Assembly: GCF_013372225.1 (NCBI RefSeq)
Contig: NZ_CP053832.1
Span: 1,550,001 to 1,614,000 of the forward strand
Reading direction: 5' to 3'
Source: Campylobacter ureolyticus
GTDB lineage: Bacteria; Campylobacterota; Campylobacteria; Campylobacterales; Campylobacteraceae
DNA: 64,000 nt
This document shows positions 43,427 through 53,917 of this stretch, piece by piece (within the stretch, counting starts at the first letter, position 1; each line of letters begins with the position of its first letter). Made by a program: the position numbers and the translations under genes. Under the pieces are notes generated by a model. The model worked only from the letters and a program-made list of their open reading frames with translations, was not told the origin of the DNA and did no database searches.

Positions 43427-43762
43427 TTAATTTACCTTAGGGGCTTCAGGAACTGCTTTAGTCTCTGGAATCTCATTTGTTTGGGCAGGAATTTGAAGGG
43501 ATTTTGTATCAATACTATCTATGACAGATTTTGAATTACTTTTTTGATAATAATATCCTAAAGCCAAAGTATTTAAAATAAATAAAATTCCCACAACAAC
43601 TGTAAATTTTGCTAAAAATCCACCAGCACCTTTTGCGCCAAATAAACTTTCGTTACTTCCGCTATAAACTCCAAGTCCCATTGATGAGCTTTTTTGAAGT
43701 AAGATGGCTATGGTAAGTATTACAGTTAGTACAAATTGTAAAACTAATAAAATCGTTGTCAA
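43427..43762 (-). CDS. secG: Protein translocase subunit SecG
   Basis: A 111-residue inner-membrane subunit of the SecYEG channel. Two membrane segments (residues about 1-21 and 52-72) flank the conserved loop QKSSSMGLGVYSG and LFGAKGAGGFLAK. The C-terminus has a proline-rich tail. It lies 25 bases upstream of frr. Confidence 0.93.
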   Translation of the reverse strand: MTTILLVLQFVLTVILTIAILLQKSSSMGLGVYSGSNESLFGAKGAGGFLAKFTVVVGILFILNTLALGYYYQKSNSKSVIDSIDTKSLQIPAQTNEIPETKAVPEAPKVN

Positions 43763-43827
43763 ATTTAATCCTTTTGTTTTTATTAACCTTTAATTATACA
43801 CAAAAAAATATAAATTTTTAGTTAAAT

Positions 43828-44907
43828 TTAGCCATTTTTCTTTGCAAAGTCTTTCATAAAGCCAACTAAAGTCTCAACATTTTCATAAGTTATAGCATTA
43901 TAAATAGAAGCTCTAATACCTCCCAAATGCCTATGACCTTTAAGTCCCATCATATTATTTTCTAAAGCTTCACAAACAAATTTTTTCTCAAATTCTTCAC
44001 CTTTTGTAATATTAAAACTCACGTTCATCAAAGACCTTGAATCTTTCTTTGCATGGCCTTTATAAAAGTCACTCATTTCATCAATTGCAGAGTATAAAAG
44101 TGCTGCTTTCTTCTCATTTTTTTCATTAACTGCTTTTAAGCCACCTTCTTTAATAAGTTTTTCAAGCATTAAATTTAGCATATATATTCCAAAAGTATTT
44201 GGAGTATTGCTCATAGAATTTGCATCAATTTGAGTTTTATATCTTAAAATATTTGGAACATTACTTGCAACTCTATTTGCTAAATCTTTTCTGATAACAA
44301 CTAGCGTAACGCCTGCTGGACCACCATTTTTTTGAATTCCTCCATAAAAAAGACCAATGTTTTTTGTATCAATTTCTCTTGAAAAAAGATCACTTGAACT
44401 ATCTATGACTAACAAAGATTTTGTTTTTGGAAACTCCTTATATTGTGTTCCATAAATAGTGTTGTTTGAACAAATATAAGTATAATCAGCATCCTTGCTA
44501 AGCTCAGGAATTAAAGGAATTCTATCAAAATTTGTATCTTCGCTGCTTGCTACAACCTTATAATTTATTCCTAAAATTTCAGCTTCTTTTATCGCTTTTT
44601 TAGTCCAAACGCCTGTATTTATATACTCACACACTTTACCTGTGCTTAAATTCATAGGAATTTGGGCAAACTGAAGACTTGCACCACCTTGTAAAAATAA
44701 AACCGCATAATCATCACTAAAACCATAAAGCTCTTTTACTCTTTTTTCAGCACTATTTATAACTTCATCAAAAACTGCACTTCTGTGCGATACTTCCATT
44801 ATAGAAAATCCCTTATTTTGATAGTTTAAAAGCTCATCTTGTGCTGTTTTTAAAACATCTAGTGGTATTGTGCTTGGACCCGCACTAAAATTTATAACTC
44901 TATTCAA
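43828..44907 (-). CDS. serC: Phosphoserine aminotransferase
   Basis: A 359-residue PLP enzyme of serine (and pyridoxine) synthesis. [15 protein letters not shown] at the N-terminus, [16 protein letters not shown] and the PLP-lysine region [15 protein letters not shown] are the SerC signatures. Full length. The partner phosphatase serB is at 58255-58878. It lies 25 bases downstream of xseA. Confidence 0.96.
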   Translation of the reverse strand: MNRVINFSAGPSTIPLDVLKTAQDELLNYQNKGFSIMEVSHRSAVFDEVINSAEKRVKELYGFSDDYAVLFLQGGASLQFAQIPMNLSTGKVCEYINTGVWTKKAIKEAEILGINYKVVASSEDTNFDRIPLIPELSKDADYTYICSNNTIYGTQYKEFPKTKSLLVIDSSSDLFSREIDTKNIGLFYGGIQKNGGPAGVTLVVIRKDLANRVASNVPNILRYKTQIDANSMSNTPNTFGIYMLNLMLEKLIKEGGLKAVNEKNEKKAALLYSAIDEMSDFYKGHAKKDSRSLMNVSFNITKGEEFEKKFVCEALENNMMGLKGHRHLGGIRASIYNAITYENVETLVGFMKDFAKKNG

Positions 44908-44932
44908 AACCTCTCCTTTTTTATTAAATTAT

Positions 44933-46099
44933 TTAAATAATAGTTGCTTTTTTGCTTGTTGTTTGTGAGTATAACGTTATTATATCACCATTTTCAAGAT
45001 CATTTAAAGAGATATTTTTACCATCTTTTTGAACTTGAATTAAATTTTTAGTAATGCTAAAGAAATGATTTTTTTCCTCTAAAAGTGCTTTTTTTATAGC
45101 TAAATCACTTTCAAATTTTGAAATTTTGCCTTGAATTGCAAAATTTAATTTATGCTCTATATCTTTCAGGTTTGTAAAGCTCATCTCTATTTTTGAATTA
45201 AGTGCTATTTTTTTAAAACTTAGCTCTAAATTTAAAACTTTATTTTTAGCATTTAAAAAACGCTCTTTTATTGCTTTTTTTAAATTTGTCTCAAAATTAT
45301 CTATTTTTTGAATAAGTTCATTTTTATCAGGAAGTAAATCAATCATTGATGCCGTTGGTGTAATACTTCTATGATCAGCCACAAAATCACTTATGCTGAA
45401 ATCTATTTCATGTCCAACAGCTGAAATAATAGGCGTTTTTGCTTCATATATAGCCCTTGCTAAGCTTTCATCATTAAAACACCATAAATCCTCTTTACTT
45501 CCTCCGCCTCTTGCTAAAACTATAGCATCAAAACCCTCTAAATCAGCCTTTTTTAGAGCTTTTGTAAGATCATTTGCAGCTAAACTTCCCTGAACAAGTG
45601 AGTTGTAAAAATAAAGTTTGCAAAGATTAAATCTATTTGTAGCAGTTTTTATAATGTCTTCATAAGCAGCCGATCCAATACTTGTAATAACGGCAATTTT
45701 ACTTGGAAATTTAGGAAGTGGTTTTTTGTAATCTTGGCTAAAAAGCCCCTCTTTAAAAAGTTTTTCTTTTAATTCTAAAAAAGCTTTTTCTAAATCACCA
45801 GTTCCTGCTTCTTTCATGGATTTTACAATAAGTTGATACCTGCCACTTTCTTTATAAATACTTGCACTTGCCTCTAAAATAACCTCATCACCGTCTTTTG
45901 GATCAAATTTGACAAGCTGGTTATTAAATCTAAACATTGCACAAGATACAGATGCGTCTTTGTCTTTTAGGGTAAAATACCAATGTCCTGATGAATGCTT
46001 TGTAAGGCGAGAAATTTCACCTTTTACATTCAAATTTGATAAATTAAGCTCAAGTAAAGTTTTAGCCTGTTCATTTAGCTCAGATACACTTATAATCAT
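44933..46099 (-). CDS. xseA: Exodeoxyribonuclease VII large subunit
   Basis: A 388-residue nuclease subunit degrading single-stranded DNA with XseB. The N-terminal OB fold (residues 1-95, with VKGEISRLTKHSSGHWYFTLK) and the catalytic block with AVITSIGSAAYEDI and ARGGGSKEDLWCFNDE are intact, followed by a coiled coil. Shorter than E. coli (456). The ATG overlaps the ubiE stop by 4 bases. Confidence 0.94.
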   Translation of the reverse strand: MIISVSELNEQAKTLLELNLSNLNVKGEISRLTKHSSGHWYFTLKDKDASVSCAMFRFNNQLVKFDPKDGDEVILEASASIYKESGRYQLIVKSMKEAGTGDLEKAFLELKEKLFKEGLFSQDYKKPLPKFPSKIAVITSIGSAAYEDIIKTATNRFNLCKLYFYNSLVQGSLAANDLTKALKKADLEGFDAIVLARGGGSKEDLWCFNDESLARAIYEAKTPIISAVGHEIDFSISDFVADHRSITPTASMIDLLPDKNELIQKIDNFETNLKKAIKERFLNAKNKVLNLELSFKKIALNSKIEMSFTNLKDIEHKLNFAIQGKISKFESDLAIKKALLEEKNHFFSITKNLIQVQKDGKNISLNDLENGDIITLYSQTTSKKATII

Positions 46100-46812
46100 A
46101 AATCTTTTACTTTTTTAACAATAAATAATGTAGAAATATCAAAGCTATAACTTTTTACAAGCTCGCTTTCAAAACCTGCGCCATTGAGCTCTCTTACAAA
46201 GCTTTCTTTATCTAAAAAATTCTCTATTGAATCAGGCAAATACTCATAAGCTTCTTTGTTTTTAGAAATAAATCCACCAATTTTTGGAAGTATTTTTGAA
46301 ACATAAAAATCTCTTGCTTTTGATATAATGCCCTTTTTATCAGGTTTTGCAAACTCTAAAACAACTAAATACCCACCAAGCTTTAAAATTCTATTAAACT
46401 CTTCTAAGGCCTTTACTCTTTCAACAACATTTCTTATACCATAACTTATACTTATAACATCTACGCTTTTATCTTCTAGAGTTGTATTTGCTGCATCGGC
46501 TTGTATAAATTTAAAATTTGGAAATTTAGTTTTGGCAACTTCAAGCATTCCGCTACTTGGATCAATACCTATTAAAGAAGTTATGTTTGAATTATAACCT
46601 TTTGACATATCGCTCCAAAGTCTCATCATATCGCCTGTTCCACAAGCAACATCAGCTATACTTAAATCATTATTTATAAACTTTGCTAAAATTGCAGCAC
46701 AAGCTTCTTTTCTCCAACTTTCATCTATGCCAAAACTCATAGCTTTATTTGCTTTATCGTATGTTGGAGCTATTTTGTTAAACATATCAATGATTTTATT
46801 TTGATTTTTCAT
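46096..46812 (-). CDS. ubiE: Demethylmenaquinone methyltransferase
   Basis: A 238-residue SAM-dependent methyltransferase for the last step of menaquinone synthesis. MFNKIAPTYDKANKAMSFG and VADVACGTGDMM (SAM motif I) near the N-terminus and ISYGIRNV in the middle are the UbiE/MenG signatures. Campylobacter uses menaquinone only, so the MenG role is expected. It overlaps the upstream CYTH/CHAD gene by 17 bases and xseA by 4. Confidence 0.95.
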   Translation of the reverse strand: MKNQNKIIDMFNKIAPTYDKANKAMSFGIDESWRKEACAAILAKFINNDLSIADVACGTGDMMRLWSDMSKGYNSNITSLIGIDPSSGMLEVAKTKFPNFKFIQADAANTTLEDKSVDVISISYGIRNVVERVKALEEFNRILKLGGYLVVLEFAKPDKKGIISKARDFYVSKILPKIGGFISKNKEAYEYLPDSIENFLDKESFVRELNGAGFESELVKSYSFDISTLFIVKKVKDL

Positions 46813-48154
46813 AAATTTCCTTTTTATAATATACTTTTAAAACTTTAGAGGATTTTCTAGCTTCATCTATAAATTTTGGTTTTTCATCTATTAGTTTGCT
46901 TCTTAGCTCAAACATAAAAACTGAAATTTCGTCTTTTTGTTCTTTCAAAAAAGCTTTATTTTCACCTTTGTCATATAAATTTATTATTTCACACCAACTG
47001 TTTCTATCATATAAATCATCAAGGCGAATACTTAGCTTCAAAACTTCTTTGTATATTTTTTTTATTATTTTAATATCAAAAACCAAATAAAAGCTTTTTA
47101 ATAAAGATTTTAAACTGTCAATAAAAATTTTAAACTCAAAAAATTCACTGTTTAAAGACTCACTTGATAATTTATTAAATTTTTTCTGAACTAAAACAAG
47201 ATTAAATCTTATTTTTCTAGCTACAAATTCTTTAAGAATTTTACTATCTTTTTTATAAAAGCCATTAAAATCCTCTAAAAAAACCTCATAATTCAAATCT
47301 TTTTTAAAACCAACAAACTCATTTTGATTTTTTAAAACAAACTCTAGACTATTAACTGTTTTTTTAGAGTAACTTATAGTTTTAAAATAATCAATCAAGC
47401 TTTTAAATTTATAAATTTCATCTATGTTATCTAAATTTTGCTTTAATAAAGTTTTTAAATTTATAAAAATTTCATCATCTATAATGTCCTTAAATTCGTT
47501 TAAAAGTGATAAAATTTCAATTGTTTTTTGTCTTAAATCATATAAAAAATCACTGTTTTTTGTCAAAGTATATTTTTCGAAAGTACTTAAATACTGAAAA
47601 TTGAATTGGTTGATTAAGATTAAAAAAGCCTCATAAGCATCAATATCATCAGGAAAAACAAGCTTTAAAAAAGGTAAAGTTTTTAAAACTTGAATAGTTT
47701 TTTTATTATCAAGTTTTAAATATGCTTTTTTGTAAAAAAATAATTCATCATAGAATTTCTCATCTATGATTTCTTTCATATCTATATTTTCAAAGATAGT
47801 AGGTAAATTAAAATTGCTTTCTTTATTATCAAATTCTAAAATAGCAAAATCCTTATAATCATCTAAAATAAAATCACTACCTTCTATGCTAAATTTATAA
47901 CTTTGTTTATTTATAACAGGGGATATTTTTAATGCTTTTTTATATTCATCTTTTGAAGTTAAAGCTTCAAATTTAGTTTTTTTATCAAAATTATAAGTTG
48001 TGATGAAATATTTTTCATCTTTTTTTGAATATATTATTTTTTCAAATTTTGTAAATTTAGTGCAAAATTGGGATATGTTTGATTTCACTACTAAGATATT
48101 ATTTTCATAAAGAATATTTAAGATATCATCATTTTTAAGTAAAAATTTACGCAC
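46796..48154 (-). CDS. CYTH-CHAD domain protein with a degenerate catalytic motif
   Basis: A 452-residue cytoplasmic protein. Residues 1-150 resemble a CYTH (triphosphate tunnel) domain: RKFLLKND at the start, INKQSYKFSIEGSDFILDDY and FAILEFDNKESNFNLP in the middle, FYDELFFYKKAYL at the end. Residues about 155-450 are a helical, lysine-rich CHAD-like domain, known to bind polyphosphate. The ExExK signature normally stands right before RKFLL, but here the upstream in-frame codons read Y-I-V-R-K, so both glutamates are gone. The start is GTG at 48154, with GGAG about 12 bases upstream. It sits between perR and ubiE, the place of an uncharacterised gene in C. jejuni. Confidence 0.65.
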   Translation of the reverse strand: MRKFLLKNDDILNILYENNILVVKSNISQFCTKFTKFEKIIYSKKDEKYFITTYNFDKKTKFEALTSKDEYKKALKISPVINKQSYKFSIEGSDFILDDYKDFAILEFDNKESNFNLPTIFENIDMKEIIDEKFYDELFFYKKAYLKLDNKKTIQVLKTLPFLKLVFPDDIDAYEAFLILINQFNFQYLSTFEKYTLTKNSDFLYDLRQKTIEILSLLNEFKDIIDDEIFINLKTLLKQNLDNIDEIYKFKSLIDYFKTISYSKKTVNSLEFVLKNQNEFVGFKKDLNYEVFLEDFNGFYKKDSKILKEFVARKIRFNLVLVQKKFNKLSSESLNSEFFEFKIFIDSLKSLLKSFYLVFDIKIIKKIYKEVLKLSIRLDDLYDRNSWCEIINLYDKGENKAFLKEQKDEISVFMFELRSKLIDEKPKFIDEARKSSKVLKVYYKKEIYEKSK

Positions 48155-48185
48155 GATATATCAACTCTCCTTTACGAAAAATAAA

Positions 48186-48599
48186 CTAATTTTTGCAGTT
48201 TTGGCACTCTTCAACAAAAGCTGTTATGTTTAAATCTTTTATTTTAGTATTTGTATTTTTTTCTAAAATTTTATGATAGTTTTTTAAGTCTGAAGTTTCA
48301 CAATCACAGTCTTTTACATATCCACATTTTTTACAAACGATATGAATATGTGGCTTTTCTTTAATATCAAATTTAGACTTTAAATTTGGTCTTGAAATCT
48401 CCATAACTAAACCACAATCAAGTAAAGTTCCTAGATTTTTATAAACAGTTGCCAATGAAATTGACGGATAATCTTTTTTTATATCATCATATAGCTCATC
48501 AATTGTTGGATGAGTGTGTTTAGCAAGAGTTTTTAAAATGCAAAGTCTTTGCGGAGTTGCTTTTAAACCACTATCTTTTAGTAAATCAATATATTGCAT
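48186..48599 (-). CDS. perR: Fur-family peroxide regulator
   Basis: A 137-residue repressor. The DNA-binding half has LKATPQRLCILKTLAKHTHP and PSISLATVYKNLGTLLDCGLV; the metal half has HIHIVCKKCGYVKDC and CQNC, giving the structural four-cysteine zinc site. Sequence and the dxs-perR order match C. jejuni PerR, which represses catalase and alkyl hydroperoxide reductase until peroxide oxidises its iron site. Candidate targets in the window are rrc and tpx (inference). Confidence 0.9.
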   Translation of the reverse strand: MQYIDLLKDSGLKATPQRLCILKTLAKHTHPTIDELYDDIKKDYPSISLATVYKNLGTLLDCGLVMEISRPNLKSKFDIKEKPHIHIVCKKCGYVKDCDCETSDLKNYHKILEKNTNTKIKDLNITAFVEECQNCKN

Positions 48600-48639
48600 T
48601 ACAAAGTCCTTATGAGTTTTTTAATTAATTATAATTCTA

Positions 48640-50490
48640 TCAAAAGTTCTTTAAATTAGGTTTATTATGTAAAATTTTATCTTTTTGTATAAAATTTTTT
48701 ATCTTATCAATACTTATGCCAAGGCTATCTTCAACCAAATTTGTATTTCCATGAGTTATGAAAACATCATCGTATTCAAAACTTTTTACTCTTACATCAA
48801 AAATTTCTTTTTCTTGTAAAAAAGCTGAAATGATCTCTAGTAATCCACCTTTTTTTACACTATCGCTAAAAATATACCAAACTTTACTATAATTTGCCAA
48901 ATCCAAAAGAAGTTCTTCATCGATAGGTTTTGCAAAAATTAAATTTATTAAATTTATATCATCATCAAGACTTTCTAAAACCTTGTAAGCTTTTCCAACA
49001 GCATTTCCATAACCTAAAAAGCTTATATTTGCCTTTTTATCTATTAAAATTTCACCTTTTCCTAGCTTTATTTCACAGGGTTTAAACTCATTATCTAAAA
49101 TAAAGCTTCCTCTTGGATAGCGAATTGCTAAAACGCCTTTATGCTTATAGGAATAATCTAAAATTTCTTTAAAACTTGCTTCATCGCGTGGAGAAATCAT
49201 AGTGATGTTTGGAACCGCGTTTAAAAAACTTATATCAAAAGCTCCTTGATGAGTTTCTCCATCTTCACCCACAATCCCTGCTCTATCCATGGCAATTACA
49301 ACATTTAAGTTCATAATCGCACAATCATGTATTACTTGATCATAGGCTCTTTGCATAAATGTAGAATAAATCGTAATATAAGGCTTAAAGCCCTCTTTTG
49401 CCATTGCAGCCATTGAAGTTACTGCATGTTGTTCGGCAATTGCCACATCCCAAAAGCGCTCTGGAAAAGCATCAATTAATGCATCCATACCTGTTCCAGT
49501 TGGCATAGCAGCAGTAACACCTACAATATTATCATACTTTTTAGCTAAATTTAATAAATTTAAAGAGTAAATAGCTGTGGCTGATTTTTTGCCTGTTTTT
49601 TTAAAGCTTTTTCCACTTTTTAAATCAAATGGGCTAACACCATGCCATTTTGCATCAAATCCTTCGGCATAATTATAGCCTTTTCCTTTTAGTGTCTGAG
49701 CATGAACAACAACTGGCTTATTTAGCTTTTTAGCTGTTTTAAGTGTTTTTATTAAAGCCTCTAAATTATGTCCATCAACTGGACCTATATATTTAAGTCC
49801 AAGCTCTTCAAACAAAAGACCAGGAGTAATTAATTTTAAACTCTCTTCAAATCTTTTTGCTAAATATGAAGCACTCTCTGGTAGGTTTTTAGATACAAAA
49901 TCTTTTATAAAGTTTCTAAAATTCATATATAATGGCTCAGCCATTTTTTGGCTTAAATACTTGCTTAGTGCACCTATCGGTTTACTTATGCTCATTTCAT
50001 TATCATTTAAAATTATAACGCAAGGATATTTTCTATCACCTAACTCATTTAAAGCTTCATAAACCATACCTGCACTCATTGCTCCATCGCCAATAAGCGC
50101 TACTGGAAGCCTATCTTCATTTTTAAGCTTTATAGCTTTTGCAGCTCCTACTAAAAGAGAAATTGAAGTTGAGCTATGTCCTGCTATAAAATAATCAAAC
50201 TCACTTTCGCTAGGTTTTGTATATCCACTAAGCCCTCCAAACTGCCTAATAGTAGAAAATTCATCCCAACGCTTGGTTAAAAGTTTGTGAGTGTAGCTTT
50301 GGTGACTTACATCGAAAATAAAGGGATCTTTTTTAGCGTCAAAGACATAATGCATTGCAACAATTAGCTCTACTGCTCCAATATTTGAACTAAGATGCCC
50401 GCCATTGTGACTAACAACATCTAAAATTCTTTTTCTTATATCTTCGCAAAGAAGTTTTAATTCATCTAAGCTTTTGTTTTTAATATCCAA
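48640..50490 (-). CDS. dxs: 1-deoxy-D-xylulose 5-phosphate synthase
   Basis: A 616-residue thiamine-diphosphate enzyme, the first step of the MEP isoprenoid route. ThDP motif GDGAMSAGMVYEALNE (about residues 145-160) with its Asn (ILNDNEMSISKP), and the transketolase-like segments YSTFMQRAYDQVIHD and DRAGIVGEDGETHQGAFD are intact. Full length. It follows hisC by 11 bases; in C. jejuni fliF, fliG and fliH lie between these two. Confidence 0.96.
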   Translation of the reverse strand: MDIKNKSLDELKLLCEDIRKRILDVVSHNGGHLSSNIGAVELIVAMHYVFDAKKDPFIFDVSHQSYTHKLLTKRWDEFSTIRQFGGLSGYTKPSESEFDYFIAGHSSTSISLLVGAAKAIKLKNEDRLPVALIGDGAMSAGMVYEALNELGDRKYPCVIILNDNEMSISKPIGALSKYLSQKMAEPLYMNFRNFIKDFVSKNLPESASYLAKRFEESLKLITPGLLFEELGLKYIGPVDGHNLEALIKTLKTAKKLNKPVVVHAQTLKGKGYNYAEGFDAKWHGVSPFDLKSGKSFKKTGKKSATAIYSLNLLNLAKKYDNIVGVTAAMPTGTGMDALIDAFPERFWDVAIAEQHAVTSMAAMAKEGFKPYITIYSTFMQRAYDQVIHDCAIMNLNVVIAMDRAGIVGEDGETHQGAFDISFLNAVPNITMISPRDEASFKEILDYSYKHKGVLAIRYPRGSFILDNEFKPCEIKLGKGEILIDKKANISFLGYGNAVGKAYKVLESLDDDINLINLIFAKPIDEELLLDLANYSKVWYIFSDSVKKGGLLEIISAFLQEKEIFDVRVKSFEYDDVFITHGNTNLVEDSLGISIDKIKNFIQKDKILHNKPNLKNF

Positions 50491-50501
50491 ACCAACTCCC
50501 T

Positions 50502-51590
50502 TTAAAGTAGTCCTTCAAGTTCTTTTAAAACTCTTTTATTTTGAGCTCTAAGCCCTATTGTTATACGAATAGCGTCTAATTCATAGCTCTTTAAATTTCT
50601 TAGAATTATTCCTTTTTTTAGTAAGCTATCACAAATTTCACTACTGTTTTTAACAAAAAAGGTTATAAAATTTGTGTAACTTGGAATAAATTTAATATTA
50701 TGTTTTTTTGCAAATTTTTCATATCTCTTCATCTCTTTAAAATTGTTTTTTAAAGTTTTTTTAATATAGCTTTCATCTTCTAAAACAGTAGTAGCAGCTT
50801 TTAAACTAAGAGTTGTTATATTAAAAGGAGCTCTTAACTTAGAAAGATTGCTTATGATATTTTCATTTGCAACGCCATATCCTACTCTCATCCCACCAAG
50901 ACCATAAAGCTTTGAAAAAGTTCCTAGATAAATAACATTTTCATATTCGGATATTTTTTTAGGATCTATAAATTTTTTAATATCTTTAAATTTGGCAAAT
51001 TCATTATACGCCCCATCAATCACAATAAGAGTATTTTTATCAATTTTTTCAATAAATTTATAAATCTCATCTGCATCTAAACACTCACCAAGCGGGTTAT
51101 TTGGAACGCATAAAAATATAATTGAAATTTCATTTTGATGCTTTTTAAAGACTTCTAAGAATTCATCTAAATTATGTGTATCTGAAGGTGTTTTATAAAC
51201 TTTTGCGCCAACATGTTTTGCATAAATTTCATACATTGAAAATGTTGTTTTGGCTGTTAGGATTGCTGAGTTTTGATTAGCTTTTGCATGTATTAAAAAC
51301 TCTATTACTTGATCGCTTCCTGAGCCAATGATTATATTATTTGAAGTGACATTATATTTTTTTGATAAAGCCTCTTTTAGTTCAAACATAGAATCATCAG
51401 GATATAAATTTGCAAATTTTGCGTTTTGTTTTATTGCTCTTTGAACTAATTTTGAAGTTCCTTGCGGGTTTTCATTGCTAGCAAGTTTTATAATGTCGTT
51501 TTGTTTTATGCCATATTCTCTAATTATTAGCTCGATTGGTTTTCCTGGCTCATAGCTTTTAATCTCGCTTAAATGTGCATTAAATATCAT
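50502..51590 (-). CDS. hisC: Histidinol-phosphate aminotransferase
   Basis: A 362-residue class II PLP aminotransferase acting in histidine synthesis. [18 protein letters not shown], the NNPLGECLD segment and the PLP-lysine phrase [17 protein letters not shown] are the expected motifs. Full length. The ATG overlaps the pheA stop by 4 bases. Confidence 0.93.
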   Translation of the reverse strand: MIFNAHLSEIKSYEPGKPIELIIREYGIKQNDIIKLASNENPQGTSKLVQRAIKQNAKFANLYPDDSMFELKEALSKKYNVTSNNIIIGSGSDQVIEFLIHAKANQNSAILTAKTTFSMYEIYAKHVGAKVYKTPSDTHNLDEFLEVFKKHQNEISIIFLCVPNNPLGECLDADEIYKFIEKIDKNTLIVIDGAYNEFAKFKDIKKFIDPKKISEYENVIYLGTFSKLYGLGGMRVGYGVANENIISNLSKLRAPFNITTLSLKAATTVLEDESYIKKTLKNNFKEMKRYEKFAKKHNIKFIPSYTNFITFFVKNSSEICDSLLKKGIILRNLKSYELDAIRITIGLRAQNKRVLKELEGLL

Positions 51591-52660
51591 TTTATCTCCT
51601 CATTCATATAGCTTCCAAGCCACATAATTTCATTTCCTTTTTCTTTTGCTAGATTTAAAACTTTTTTAACTCTTTCATCATCAATATGTCCTTCAAAATC
51701 AATATAGAAATTTACATTAAAATCTTTTTTCTTAATTGGCCTGCTTTCAAGCTTTGTTAGATTAATTCCCTCATTTCTAAACATTGATAAAAAATCAACC
51801 AAAGCTCCTGGACTGTGATCAGTCTTAACCATAATGGAAGTTTTATCTTTGCTTGTTCTTTCATTTTTAAAATCACTTAATATAAAAAAGCGCGTTTTAT
51901 TTGAAAGATTATCTTCTATTTTTTCAAACATAATAGGAACATTGTATAAATTTGCAGCTATTTTAGAGCAAATTGCCGCTGAATTTGGCTCGGACATAAC
52001 CATTTGTGCAGCTAAAGCAGTTGATTTTGTAGGTATAAACTGGACCTCATTAAGACCATGTTCTTCTAAAAATTTTAAACATTGATTATAGCCTTGTGGA
52101 TGAGAATAAATTTTTTTAATCTCTGAAAGACTCTCATATCTACTAGCAAATGAGTGATGAATATCAAGATAAAGCTCGGCAACAACTTTTATATCTTTAT
52201 AAACGCCAAGGCAGTCAAATGTAACTCCAACTCCGCCTTCTGTGTTATTTTCAATAGGCACGACACCATATTTTGCCTCTTTATTTTTTAAAGCTTTAAA
52301 AACAGCTTCGATATCTGAAAGTGCAATATAATTACTAATAGCTCCAAACCTACTTTTTGCAGCTTGATGAGAGTAGGTTCCAAATGGTCCTAAAAATGCC
52401 ACACTTTGAGGTTTTTCCAAATTTCTAGAAATAGAAAAAATTTCAAAGAAAACAGCTTCGATTGATTTTTTATCAAGCTTGCTAATACTCTCAACTCTTG
52501 AAATAATGGCTTTTTCTCTTTCAGGCCTATAAATATGGCTTCTTGCTGCATTTTTAAGTTCGCCTATTTTTTTAACATAACCCATTCTCTCATTTAAAAG
52601 CCTTACTATCTCATCATCAACCTTATCAATACAGGTTCTTAAATCATCGATATTTTGCAT
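51587..52660 (-). CDS. pheA: Chorismate mutase / prephenate dehydratase
   Basis: A 357-residue bifunctional enzyme of phenylalanine synthesis. Residues 1-80 form the chorismate mutase helices ([16 protein letters not shown]), residues about 95-275 the dehydratase with [21 protein letters not shown] and the catalytic NKTRFFIL, and residues about 280-357 an ACT regulatory domain ([20 protein letters not shown]) for feedback by phenylalanine. Starts directly after the lysA stop. Confidence 0.94.
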   Translation of the reverse strand: MQNIDDLRTCIDKVDDEIVRLLNERMGYVKKIGELKNAARSHIYRPEREKAIISRVESISKLDKKSIEAVFFEIFSISRNLEKPQSVAFLGPFGTYSHQAAKSRFGAISNYIALSDIEAVFKALKNKEAKYGVVPIENNTEGGVGVTFDCLGVYKDIKVVAELYLDIHHSFASRYESLSEIKKIYSHPQGYNQCLKFLEEHGLNEVQFIPTKSTALAAQMVMSEPNSAAICSKIAANLYNVPIMFEKIEDNLSNKTRFFILSDFKNERTSKDKTSIMVKTDHSPGALVDFLSMFRNEGINLTKLESRPIKKKDFNVNFYIDFEGHIDDERVKKVLNLAKEKGNEIMWLGSYMNEEIK

Positions 52661-53866
52661 TTAAACTCTTTCATCTTTTATCAAATCTTCAAAGCTTTGT
52701 CTTTTTCTAATGAGTTTTGCTTCACCATTTATCAAAGCAACTTCAGCAGGTTTTAACCTTGAGTTATAGTTACTTGACATTGAAAAACCATAAGCTCCCA
52801 CATCTTTTACAACAAGCAAATCACCTTTATCTAAATTTGGTAAATATCTATCTTTTCCTAAAAAATCACCACTTTCACAAATTGGTCCTACTATGTCAAA
52901 ATTTACCAAATCTTGGCTATCTTTTAAAGAAACAATATTATGAAATGCATTATATAAGCTTGGTCTTAGAAGGTCATTCATAGCACCATCTACAATTAAA
53001 AAGTTCTTACCATCGTTTTCTTTTTTATATAAAACTTTTACAAGCATTTCACCTGCATTTGCTACAATACTTCTTCCAGGCTCACAAACAATCGTACAGT
53101 CTTGCCCATCTAATGCTTTTAAAACTCCTTGAGCATACTCATATAAATTTATAGTTTTTTCATCAGTATATTTTATGCCAATTCCCCCACCAATATCAAA
53201 AAATTTAATATCAATTTCCAAAGCTTTTAACTCTCGCATTAGGTTCGATACAAGTTTTGCTGATTCTAAAATCGGAGTAGCATCACTTAGTTGCGATCCA
53301 ATATGGAAGTGAATTCCAATACTTTCTAAAAATTCACTTTTTTTAGCATAAATGTAAATTTTCCTAGCCTCGTTTATGCTAACACCAAATTTATTTTCTT
53401 TAAGTCCAGTTGAAATATAAGGATGGGTTTTAGGATTAATATTTGGATTTACTCTAACGCTAATTCTAGCTTTTAAATTTAAACTCTTTGCTATTTTTTC
53501 AACATTTAAAAGCTCTTCAAAGCTTTCAATATTTAACATTAAAATGTCTTCTTTTAAGGCATTTTCTATCTCATCATCAGTTTTTCCAACACCAGAAAAT
53601 ATTATTTTATATCTGCTTGCTCCAGCTATTAAAGCTTTCTTAACTTCGTTAAAACTAACGCAGTCAAAACCACTTCCAAGATCTGCTAAAAGCTTTAAAA
53701 TGCTCAAATTTGAATTTGCCTTAACAGCATAACAAATTAAAGATTTTCTTGCTCTAAATGCTTCTTTTAAATCTAAATAATTATTTTTAATTTTATCAAA
53801 ATCGTAAATATAAAGTGGGGTTTTATAAGTTTTGGCTAAATTTTCGTAATTTTTTATATCAATCAC
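52661..53866 (-). CDS. lysA: Diaminopimelate decarboxylase
   Basis: A 401-residue PLP enzyme making lysine from meso-diaminopimelate. The PLP lysine is in CYAVKANSN (about residues 45-53); FDIGGGIGIKY, CEPGRSIVANAG and the active-site CESGDFLG complete the alanine racemase-like barrel and C-terminal domain. Full length. pheA and hisC follow with no gap. Confidence 0.95.
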   Translation of the reverse strand: MIDIKNYENLAKTYKTPLYIYDFDKIKNNYLDLKEAFRARKSLICYAVKANSNLSILKLLADLGSGFDCVSFNEVKKALIAGASRYKIIFSGVGKTDDEIENALKEDILMLNIESFEELLNVEKIAKSLNLKARISVRVNPNINPKTHPYISTGLKENKFGVSINEARKIYIYAKKSEFLESIGIHFHIGSQLSDATPILESAKLVSNLMRELKALEIDIKFFDIGGGIGIKYTDEKTINLYEYAQGVLKALDGQDCTIVCEPGRSIVANAGEMLVKVLYKKENDGKNFLIVDGAMNDLLRPSLYNAFHNIVSLKDSQDLVNFDIVGPICESGDFLGKDRYLPNLDKGDLLVVKDVGAYGFSMSSNYNSRLKPAEVALINGEAKLIRKRQSFEDLIKDERV

Positions 53867-53917
53867 ATTGAACCTTCTGTTTTTTTAAATTTAGAGTAGA
53901 TTTTACTTAAAATTTAC

